DNA of 64,000 bases from positions 1,488,001 to 1,552,000 of the forward strand of contig JAVLRN010000005.1 of assembly GCA_032821775.1 (NCBI GenBank), read 5' to 3'. This document shows, piece after piece, positions 11,425 to 22,100 of this stretch. This DNA comes from Sanguinoderma infundibulare (taxonomy: Eukaryota > Basidiomycota > Agaricomycetes > Polyporales > Polyporaceae). The notes beneath the pieces are model-generated. The model searched no databases, was not told the origin of the DNA, and was given only the letters and a program-made list of their open reading frames with translations. A program made the position numbers and the translations under genes. The first letter of the stretch is position 1, and each line of letters starts with the position of its first letter.

Positions 11425-13326
11425 AAACTTAATCCTTCGTGGTACGCAAGGCAAGTGTTCTCGTTTATTGAAGGAAGGCGTGCTGGAAAGTCTGTACAGG
11501 AATGATTTCCGTGCATTGCATGGTCAATGGAGAGATTGAACTGCGTGACATGGGACGCGGTCTTCTCCTACCATCCATCAAGCGGTCCAACATGTCAGGA
11601 CGAAGCGCAAAAACGAAGAGTGCGACTCCACCACAACGGCTGTCAAAATCATGGAAAAAGAAAGTTGCTCACCTATTTCCCTTCTCGAACCGAGCGTTGG
11701 CTCACGCCTCGGGATAAGAGAGCACGAGTGCTCATCCTGCTCGTCCACTCCGTGGAGCGTCGTCCTGTGTGCCCAACGTCGACCCGTCCTGTACCCAAGC
11801 AAGTCCGACACCGGGGCCCTTGGAGACCTGTTGAAGACGCGAGAAGCTGGCGACTGGGCGGGCGGACAGACATTGCGACAGCAGACCACCGCGAAACGCG
11901 AAGCCACTCGACTGTCAGGTTGACTGCGGTCTTCGAGGCCACCATGGCAGAGAGCAACCTCCCGATGGGGCTACAAAACGGAGGATGGAGATGGAAGATA
12001 GCTGCAAGGGTAAGCAGCAGTAATCGGAAAACTCACCAGGCTAGCAAACGCAGCCGAGAAGGCGCAACAGAGGGCGAGCCAGGGGCGAGCGCGGCGGACC
12101 ACGCCGGCCACGCACTGGTACGCCAAGCAGACACCGCAAACACGACAGACACAACAGATGCTAGCTGAATGCAAGCAGACTCGAGCCACGCGAACGAACG
12201 CCAGAGGAGCACCCCCGCAGAAAGTCGGGAGCGTTGTTGTTAGGGGCATTCCGAAACAGGGTGCGTCAAAACGAGCGAGTTCCGCAGGTGCGTGGTTGGC
12301 CCCCGCCATGGCGCGATCTCGAGAGCATCTGACGAGCAATATTGCAGGAGAGGATTGAACGGGGAGAGAAGCAGTATTGTGAAGCAGTTTCGGTGACCAG
12401 CAGTGGTGGACGACGCGATTATCCGCGGTCGGGTCGATACCTGGGCGGCGTTGCACGAGGCGGCGGGACATCGTAGGCGCACGGTCCCGATCACACTGGC
12501 ACTGCAAGCGACACACCTCAACTCCGCGGATCGCACCAGGCTCCGCGAGCAGTGCACTACCGACAGCCACTACGTTGCGCGTTCGACCCGCGGCGAGGAC
12601 GATCCGCCAAAAAAGCGGGCGACGGTCAGCTTTTGGTCGCGCGCGCACATGCATACACTATCACCATCTACGGTACACGCAACATCTTCCGCTCTGAATC
12701 CGCTCCGGATCTCAACCCATCGTAACCCTCCGTCGTCCGAGGCACGTCTCCGACGGCCCGTCAGTTGTCGATTTTCCTCAATCTCGATCATACGTACCCC
12801 CTGCGACCACTCATAGTCCCCTCGCGTCAACGGAATGCCAATGGCCAACTCGCTATCTATGGGCATCTCTGCTTAGCAGTACCTATAATTTGCTGGGCGT
12901 CCCGCCCTCCCCACAACTGCAAGTCGTAACCTCAATGTGATAGATCGCGCAATGTAGGCTCATCGTTTGATTTATCTTGTCCAACTAGCTTGCGTTCAAC
13001 ATCCGTAATCGGGGGGACGCGGACCTATGGGCTCTCTGCGATTTGTCTCGATATCGGGGCGACGCTCGTGCTAAACAACTTAATCACTCCACATCGTCAC
13101 CCTCCGGTGTCAAGGACTGTCAGGATTGGGTTAGATACGCAGGCACTCAGTACTTAATGAACACCGGTCCTACGCACGGTGCCTGCTCTGCAAGTTGCCG
13201 AGTGGTGTCGCGGACGGATATTTCAGGCGGATTCCGGTCACCTGAGACTGGTCAATCAATATTAATACCACGCCATACTATGTATTACATTTCGGAATCG
13301 GGGAGACAAGTGAACAGAACGTTCGT

Positions 13327-15270
13327 CTAAACGCCGCAAAGCTCATCGACCACCATCCCCGCACGAACGCCGAGGATGCTGAGAAGCGACTCGCTAAGGC
13401 CGTGGGTAGACTGCGTGCAGCCTTGCAGGTAGATCCGAGGCCCGTTCACGCACTCGCTCTTCTCCGGGAGAAGCCGGTAAGTCCGCGAGATGCGGACTTT
13501 CGAAGGATGCGTCTCCCCGGTGAGCTTGCTGTGCTCCGACTGGGGGGTGTCGGGAGTGGGGGGCGTCGAGAAACCGTCGCTCGTGGACGCTGAACCCGAA
13601 CCGGACGAGATTTCGGCGAGGTCGTCGAACAGAGGCGAGATGGACTGGGGCTGCCCCTCGGCCTCGGTGACAAGGCGGATGGAGGACGACTTGATACCAA
13701 AGTCGTACGCGAAGTTTGATGACGCGAGCAGCTTCATCCAAGAGTCCCGGTCGTAGCCGGTGCCGCAGAAGATGACGTCATACGTCTTTTGCGTGACCGC
13801 GCGAGAGAGCACGCCGTGCATGGTGAGACGCACGCCTTCGCCGTAGCTGTGGCTGTCGGAGGGCGGCGGAACGAGCTCGGCAGAGAAGACGGCGTTGTAC
13901 GGACAAAGCGTGATCCGGGTGCGGTTGGACTCCTCCTCCTCGCCGGTCCGGGCCTTGATGCCATCGAGAAGCTTTTGGTGGTATACGACATCGTACAGCT
14001 GCGTCGCATCGTAGTCAGCGTTGAGTCTATCTCGACAAGAGTAGACGACTTACGGAGTCGATGGTCCGAACGTTAACGACACTGTAGTTCGTGGAATTGT
14101 ACTCGTGAAGGAGGTGTTGACGATCGCGCTGGGTAGAAAGGCCGAACATGAGGTCGGTAGCTGTGGAGGAAATTCAGAGTCGGTTATTTGACAAGTCATA
14201 GTTCGAACTTACAGGCAGGGTCGAAGATCTCATTGGAAAACGGGGTATCGTCGCTCGGCTTCAACGAGCCCTTGCGAAAAATCATGTCCAGCTCGTGCTT
14301 CCTTCCGCCAGGAACGGGAAGGGCGTTAAGGCGGTTATGCAAGTCAAGAAGCACCTCCGTGGACGACTGGCCGGCGCCAATAACGGCAATACGCAGGGGC
14401 TCCGAAACAGCGGGTAGAGACGAGAAGAAGGCGTCTGCCGAAGAGACGTAGGACGAGGTGTGAATTATGCGGGGATGGGGCCAGAGAATTGACAGCGCTG
14501 GAGGAAGCTTGGGCGTTCCGCCGGGGGAAAGAACAATGTTTCCTAAGAGGGGTTAGTCAGATGAACAACCACGCATGCAATGCAACAATGTATCGATAAG
14601 AGCACTTACTCGCCCTCCTGAAGAACTCCTCTCCAGTGTCCACGTTGCGGCTACGAACCTCGACGGTACCGTCGTCACAGCGGACGATGCCGACGACCTC
14701 CTCACCATACCGGACCTGTACCCCACGCTTCTGGACGTAGTCGGCGGCCCAGGAAAGATAGTCGGCATACTCTTTTCGAGTAGGCGTGAAGCTACCGCGG
14801 TTGATGAAATTGAGCAGCCTGTCCTGCGAATGAAGGTAGGCAAGGAAGGTTATGGGAGACTGGGGCGAGCGCAACGTCGCGAGGTCCTTGAGAAAGCTGG
14901 GGCGCAAGGGAGAAGATTAGCCACCAAGATACTGACCGGACTAACGACAACTACGGACCTAATCTGCATGCGCGAGTTGGGGAGCAGCATGCCGGGATGC
15001 CATCGGAAAACCTTCTGCTTCTCGATGAATAAGACCTGCTGAGGCGGCGCATGGGTCTGCAGATAAAAAAGTTCGTCGTCAACGATAGGAACCCAGATAT
15101 GAATGTGTGGGGGAGCAATGGGGAGGTGAGAGAAGTGGATGGCGACTTACGGCGGTGGAATCGCGATCTGCCCACTTTTCGACGAAGACGCCAGCTATGG
15201 CCACGTTGGCGGGACCGAATCCCAGACCGATGACATCGTAGGGCGCGGCAGAAGTAGTTGGAGCGGACAT
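13327..15270 (-). CDS. sidA: L-ornithine N5-monooxygenase
   Basis: FAD- and NADPH-dependent enzyme that hydroxylates the side-chain amine of ornithine, the first committed step of hydroxamate siderophore synthesis. Exons 15270-15151, 15056-14959, 14896-14610, 14542-14213, 14160-14054, 13998-13327 give 1614 nt, 537 residues. Visible motifs: FAD site GLGFGPANVA near residue 15; FIEKQ and RWHPGMLLPNSRMQISFLKD; NADPH site GAGQSS near residue 225; NYSVVN; the C-terminal GCTQSTHGLSESLLS. All are hallmarks of the SidA/Sid1 family. It is divergent from the siderophore NRPS across an 886-bp promoter, which ties both to iron uptake. No peroxisome or mitochondrial signal is obvious. Very secure. Confidence 0.95.
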
Positions 15271-15672
15271 TGGAGAAGGCTGACGCGAGAAAAGATGGGA
15301 GACGGGGGAAGCACGACCGCGTCTGTGGGTACTTCTGGTGTAGTGGCTTCGAACCTTTTAAAGAGCGGTGGGGAAAGGGCACTGACACGCATGTGTAATT
15401 CCCGCGGGTGATACGATCATACAGCCATCTGAGAGCCCGATGTCATGGCGGCCAGGATCGTGTCGAGCCGTGTGGAGTTGGACGGAAGGACGTGCTAGAT
15501 GGCTTCGGGCGGAAATACCGATCAATTGTTGCAGCACAACGCTGTCAGGAACACGCGCGGTTGCTACAAGACGTCGCGGCGCCGGCATAGACCGTTCTCT
15601 GGGGAGTAGGAGAGTACCAGGACCTGAGACCAGTGGGAGATGCAAGGGTCCGGACAAATTGAAGCGGCCTCG

Positions 15673-15733
15673 CTGATTAGATGATCGTTTACCCCTCCCA
15701 TCTAATCAGTCCTAACCGAATCTGATTAGATAA
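15673..15733. promoter_or_regulatory. triple CTGATTAGAT motif, candidate iron-GATA factor site
   Basis: Forward copy CTGATTAGATG at 15673-15683, exact reverse-complement copy CATCTAATCAG at 15699-15709, and a third forward copy at 15722-15731 that runs into AGATAAGATCAG (GATAA at 15729-15733). Fungal siderophore genes are repressed by GATA-type zinc-finger proteins (Urbs1, SreA) that bind paired GATA elements, so these are good candidates, though the core here is GATTAGAT rather than the textbook site. Confidence 0.6.
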
Positions 15734-16063
15734 GATCAGTCTGCGGCCCTTGTTCCCTCGCTCTCCTCCGAGCCCGTCTTTGTTTCTCGACTCTCCCCGT
15801 CCACTTCCACATGGCTTTAACGGTGCCTGGATCCCTCTAGCTCGCACACACGCCATGTCATAATGTGTCGAAATTTGTTATGGCAGTTCTTGGCACCCAG
15901 CTCGACCATACCGTAAGCGCTACAGTGGGCGCGTTGCTCGACCAGAGCCACCCAACGCTTTTAGTACCTAATTTCCCTGTCTCGACCTCACCGACTTCAC
16001 CCTCTCCCTCCAGCTGCGAGCCGCGCCAAGACCGCCTGCTTTAGCTCCACGGACGGTCCAGAG

Positions 16064-16145
16064 GTGAGTGCTAAGAACAGCATGCGCTTTATCACACGTT
16101 CGCCCGGTCCGATTGCTCACCCGTTCCGTTCTCTCGCTCACTTAG
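16064..16145 (+). other. probable 5'-UTR intron of the NRPS, or alternative N-terminus
   Basis: GTGAGT donor at 16064, CACTTAG acceptor ending at 16145. If the intron is removed, the first start codon is at 16157. If it is retained, an in-frame ATG at 16082 adds 25 residues beginning MRFITRSPG, basic and hydroxylated like a mitochondrial presequence. Confidence 0.55.
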
Positions 16146-16156
16146 CATTCGCCTCG

Positions 16157-19100
16157 ATGTCGGCCACTTCGCCTACCGCCCCAGCAGTCCCACCCTCTGC
16201 GGACCCCTTGGACGGCCCCCTCGGTCCCGACCAAACGCTCTCAGGCTATAGACACCAAGACTTCCCCGATCTCGCCGCCCGGCGCTTCGCCCCAGATTCC
16301 CTACGCTCAATCTCGCAGTCTTTCGACCCTGTGGAACAGAAGGACGCCTTCTTTGCCGCAGTGGTCACCGCCACTGCACGCGTCCTAGGAGCGTACTGCA
16401 ATTGCCAAGATGTTCTTCTCGCCATCCCCGACGGCGAGCAAGAGAGTACTAGTGTCCTTGCCGTCAGGGTAACATGGGGCCCGGCTACCACATGGAGGGA
16501 CGCTGTTGCCGCTATCACTCGCGCGACCGCAGATCACCGTTTGGCCCGGATTGACCCTGATGTCCTTCGGCGCGCGCTCGATCTCACTCCGAAGCAGTCC
16601 TCAGCCCTTGCCTTGGTTAGCGCCCGTACCCTCCTCCATCCCGCTCTCGGTCCCCATTTCCCTATTGTCCTCGTGGCCGACCAGGAGAATGCAGTCTTGT
16701 CGATAACCGCCTCAGAGCGTGTCGTACACCCCTCCCAATCTACTCTTCTTCTATCCCAAGTTGTTGCTCTCGCCAGACATGCTACCTCGGCCCCGACATC
16801 CTCGATGGCTGTTCTTCCTCAACTACCTGCCACCTTATTGTCGTCTTACGACAGGCAGTCCCTCGAGAAGCGCCTTTCCGTCCATCAGCTTGTCCCGCTC
16901 CCAAAGTTTGCCACAGACTATCTTACGTTGCGAGCAGTCGAGCAGCCTGATGCCATAGCCGTCCGTTGGTACGCTGATCTCTCGACCGACGTCCCCATCT
17001 CTTCGTACACCCCCGAAACTTTGACAAATGCCGAGCTCGAGCGCAAGGCGAACCAACTCGGTCGCTGGTTGCTTAATAACGGGCTTCAGAAGGGACGTTC
17101 TGTCGCCATCTGCATGCAGCGGGACATCTGGTTCCACATTGCGTTTATCGGTGTTCTCAGAGCTGGCGGCTGCTACGTTCCGGTAAGCCAAACTCGCAGA
17201 CCGACGTCATGGAAAGTCCCATTGACGTTTCGCATGCTGTCCTAATCTTTCAGATCGACACCGAGCTTCCTACGGAGAGACAGCAGTTCATCGCCAAAGA
17301 CTCCGATGCGCAATTCATTTTGTCGGCGTCTGACCTCCCCTGCTTCTCGACGCTCGGTAGCATTGCAATCGACCTCAAGGATCCTGCTGTGCAAGAAGCG
17401 ATCGAGGAGCAGAGCGCACAGACGCTCATGATACCAGACCCGGACGACCTTTCCTACATCTTGTACACATCTGGTGAGTTTTCCAACTTCCTGCGTGGCG
17501 TATAATGTATTAATGTCAACGTAGGCACTACCGGGAAGCCCAAAGGGTGTATCCTTACTCACCGTGGTCTTACCGAAGCCATCTGGGCGTTGAGTCTGAT
17601 CTGCGCTGGGGCAACACCCGCCCCGTCGGAGAGACTCCACTACCTATCTCTCGCATGTGCGTACAAGCAACGCACGTCAACCGTACAGTTTTTGCTAAAT
17701 GACTCGCACAGCCGTTGCGTTCGACGTACATATTTGCGAGATTATGGTGTCACTCGCGGTCGGCATGACTATCCTCTCCGCTCCGCGTTCTCTCCTACTA
17801 GAAGATCTCTCGTATTATATCACCCACCTGCGGGTATCACACGTGGGCCTCGTTCCTAGTCTTATCGAGGCAACAATGGGGGCCATGCAGGAGGACGAGC
17901 ACTTGGGCCATGAGTCGACATTGCGTTACATCTCCTGCGGAGGCGAGAAGATGAGCGATGCAGTACGTCATTCTACAAGTGCCCATGTGACTCGGCTGAC
18001 CCCGAAGTAGATTCTTGACAAGTGGGCATCTCATCACAAGGTCCGCCTCGCTAACTTCTATGGGTATGTTACATCATACTTAACCTCAGACGCCGACATA
18101 TATACTGATGATGACTGAAACAGACCGAGTGAGGTCACCATTGGTTGCGCTGGGCGTATAATGGACAAGGACACCCCACGGGCGAACATTGGTCCCACGT
18201 TTCCGAACGTCGCGGCATACGTTGTCGACGAGAACATGAATATCCTGCTTCGCGGTGGGACCGGAGAACTTGTTGTCGAGGGGCCTTTGGTCGGGTGTGG
18301 TTACGTTGGCCGCCCGGATCTCACCCAGAAGGTCTTCTTGAAGTTCCCGGACGATGGCACCGAGCGGTGGGCTTACCGCACCGGGGACCTCGTTCGCATG
18401 ATGGCAGACGGAACTCTAGAGATCACCGGTCGTATCGACACGCAGATCAAGCTTCGTGGAGTGCGTATCGAGTCGGAAGGTATCTCCTCCATCGTTCGAA
18501 ACGCCGCCGCCCCAGCTCATACTCTCGACGTCCTGACGATCCTCGCCAAACATCCCGCTATCGGTGTCGACCAGCTAGTCTCCTTCATTGCTTGGGATCC
18601 CTCCGTGTCTATCGGGACTCGAAAGGGCGGGACGCCTTCACCGGCGGTGCCCCCGGAGGGCTTGCTGGATCTGCTTCGGGGCGCCTGTGACCGCGAGCTG
18701 GCCAGCTACATGCGCCCTAGCCACATCGTACCTCTCAGTTTCATTCCGCTGAACTCCAACGGCAAGGCCGATGCGAAGGTTCTTTCGGCGCTTTTCCTCG
18801 GACTGGACTTGGACGCCTTAACTGGCCTTATGCCCGGTGACTCGTTCGTCTCAGCTCCCGAAGATGCTCGCGTCGCACTCACAGAAGTGGAGCGGAGGGT
18901 CGTCGAGGTCTTGGGAGTGCACGTTAAAGTCCCTGTAGATCGCGTCGGCCCGTCTACCAACCTTTTCGAGTGCGGCATGGACTCTCTGGCGATTACGAGA
19001 TTCGCCGCTGACATTCGGAGGGCGTTCTACGTTACCGTTTCCCCAGCGCGAATTATGCAATCTCCCGTTATTAGCGGCATAGCGGCCATGCTAGACAACG

Positions 19101-22100
19101 ACCGCTCAGCCTCCGGCCGAGAGAAGGTCGCTCCTTCTATTTCCGCGTCGATCACCTTGGTCGAGGAGGAAACGGCGGCAGCTTATTCGCCCGATGCAGT
19201 CGCTTCTGTCTTGCCACCTTTCCCCGTCCAGGAAGGCGTTCTGTATAGGTCCGCGAACTCACCCACGATGTATGTTCAACACGTCTTGATGCGGTTAGCG
19301 TCCGATGCGTCGGTCACGGCTTTTGGTGATGCTTGGAGCCAAGTCGTGGGACAGCACGAGATGTTACGGTAGGTTCCTCGCTCATTTTGGGTACACTTGC
19401 CTTCTTAATCAACTCGTTGAACCACCAGCACCGTCTTCCACTTTGGAAGCAATCTCGCGCAAGTAGTCCTTCGGCCGGAGTCCTGCGTTGCGCAAGTCTT
19501 GGAGAAGAAGATCCCGGACCTCGACGATGTCGGATTTCAACGACACTTCACCGAGCAGGAAGCCTCCGCTATCGCCCGCGAGTTGAACGTCGACATCTCG
19601 AAGGTTCCTCCCGTCCGACTTTCGTTCTTCGTCCCCTCTTCCGCATCCCGGGTCTATGCCGTGCTGTCCATTCACCACGCGTTGTATGATGGGGTTTCCC
19701 TGCCCGTTTTACTCCAAGATCTAGAGTGCATGTACGCTCGCCAGCCTCAGCTGCCTTCCGCGAGCCTTCAGGAAACGCTTGAGCACGTCACACTCGTGGA
19801 CCAGGATGGTGCACGCGCGTTCTGGACTTCGTATCTCAAGGACTACCCATGGAAGCGATTGCTCAACCGGTCGGCTTCTTCTGCCGTGGCCGACGAGGTT
19901 TCGGTTCCGTTCAAGCTCTCGCTGTCCGACTTACAGGACAAGGCTGCCAAACAGCAGGTGACGCTGCAGGCTCTGCTCATGGGTGCATACGGATCGCTCG
20001 TGGCGCATTATATCTACGGCCACGACGACGTGATGTTCGGAGTACGTGCGCTTTCGTTGAGGCGGTCGTCTTGAAGCTCTAACCGTGTTTCTTTAGGTCA
20101 TTCGGACCGGGAGGACCATCCCCATGGACCACGTCGAGACTACCATTTGTCCGATGATCACCGTGGTGCCTGCTCGTGTCCGTCTTAGCGAGCCTTCGAA
20201 GGTGCTACAGACGGTACAGCAAGACAACGCCCGTGTCAGCGAGTACGAACACGTCCCTCTCAGTCGCATCCAGAAGTGGGTGCTGGAGAGCGATCAGTGC
20301 CTTTTCGATACGCTGTTCTCCATCACGTTCAAGGAAGATGTTGCGAGCAAGTTGTGGACTATTTTGGAAAGTCAGAATCCCGAACCGGACGTGAGTGCTA
20401 TCCACACCTTTGCACCATCACCTTGCTCACGATAAGGCACAGTACATACTCGCAGTTGAGGTCGTGCTTGACCCTGAGCATGACGCCGCTATCGTCCGTG
20501 CTGTGTATACTTCGTCGGACGTCTCGACTACGTTGGTCCTTGACATTCTCAATCGTCTTGAGGAAACGGCGGTCCGCATGGCGGAGACAAGCGACTGGAG
20601 CCTGTCGCTGTCTCGTGGGACTCTCGCTGCCTCTGCTCAGACGGAGACTACCGATCCTGATGTCGGCATCCTCGCGGACGTTGATCAGGACTTGGTCGCA
20701 AGGATTTGTACCGCTGCCTCACATTTCCTCCGCGTCAACCCCGACTTCGTCAAGGCGGAGACGTCTCTGCTCTCGCTTGGTTTAGATTCCATCAAGGCCG
20801 TGGGCCTTAGTCGCAAACTCTCCTCGGAAGGCTTGAGACTGTCCTCGGCGGATATCATGCGTTTGTCGACTCCCCTCCGACTGGCGGCGTTCGTGCAGCG
20901 TTCGACCGCCTCCAAGCCAGGCGAAGACCGTCTTTCCGATGCATCGTTCTCGGCCGAATGTGTGAAGATCGTAGAGGGCCTCGACCTAGATAGCGTCAAG
21001 CTCTCTGAAGCGGACAACGTCAGGGTCTACCCAACCACCGTGCTTCAAGCGGGAATGCTGTCGCAGGTGCGTTATATGGATCCTCATGTGTTTCCAGTGT
21101 CTCACAAGAATTGCAGACCATTAGCTCTCGCGGACGCTTGTATGTGCACCTCTTCCCGCTCCGTCTTTCTCCCGACGTCGACGTCGACCGGCTTCGGGGT
21201 GCCTGGGAGAAGGCAATCGCATCGTTCGATATGTTGCGCACGACATTTCATTTCCTCCCCAGTCTCGGCGCATGGTCACAGGTCGTACACTCGCACGCAC
21301 CTATTCAATGGACAGAGCTGCAGCATGATGCTGAGGCGAACCTGACCGAGTCGCTGAATCCCCTCCTGGACCTTTCCGACGAGCGCGACTTCTTCCGGCA
21401 GCCACCCGTCATCCTATATCTGCTGAAGGCAACTTCTCCCAACGATGCTCATCGGCTGGTCCTGGTTCTGCATCACGCGCTGTACGACGGCCTCGCCATT
21501 GCTCGGCTGTTCCATGCCGTCGAGCAGCTGTACCACGGCTCCGACCTCCCGGTCGACACGCAGTATCAGGAATTGCTGCCTCGTCTGTTGTGGCAGGAGA
21601 ACCATGGGACGTCGTTCTGGGTCAACCGCCTTCGTAACCTTCGTAACGCACCTCTCCTTCGCAAGCCGGCGGCTTCAACCGAAACCTCCGTCCATCAGGT
21701 TTCTCTGCCGGTACGTCTTGCCCAAGAGGAGATACAGCAGGCTTGTCGCTATGCGGAGGTCACGCCTCAATGCGTTGGGCAAGCTGCCTTTGTGAAGTTG
21801 TTGGCAGTGATGACTCGCGGTCGGGATGTCGTTTTTGGTCGCGTGGTATCTGGCCGCGACCTCCCCGGGGCTGATGCGGTGATTGGACCGATGCTGGTGA
21901 GTTTGGATGTTCGAGTATGTTCCATGAAGATTATTCTAAATTGGCCCACAGAACACCGTACCGTGCCGCGTTGTCCTTCAAGAGGGTGTGGCTAATAAGG
22001 CACTCCTGAAGCAAATCCAGGATGCCAACATCGCCTGCATGCCATGGCAACACGCATCTCTCCGTTCCATACAGCGAGAGCTTCATATCCCTAACCTGTG

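Larger units (their letters stand above)
10626..13326. other. 2.7-kb gene-poor interval
   Basis: No convincing gene on either strand. The longest open frames (about 213 and 227 codons, overlapping on opposite strands around 11.5-12.65 kb) have odd composition rich in Arg, Cys and Ala and no family resemblance. The interval contains two adjacent hairpin-forming inverted repeats (annotated separately) and presumably the promoter of the small gene at 10021-10625 and the 3' end of the monooxygenase transcript. Confidence 0.5.
15271..16156. promoter_or_regulatory. shared promoter of monooxygenase and siderophore NRPS
   Basis: 886 bp between the two divergent start codons. It holds a cluster of three CTGATTAGAT motifs (15673-15731), C/T-rich stretches close to the NRPS start and an apparent 5'-UTR intron of the NRPS (16064-16145). 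Co-regulation of the two genes by iron is an inference from the layout and gene functions. Confidence 0.7.

Noticed and set aside
11527..12168. 213-codon plus-strand open frame
   Set aside because: Mirror of the minus-strand frame, no start context or motif, composition typical of GC-rich noncoding DNA.
11971..12654. 227-codon minus-strand open frame
   Set aside because: Overlaps another long frame on the plus strand, has an Arg/Cys/Ala-rich composition without any family feature, and lies in an otherwise empty interval.
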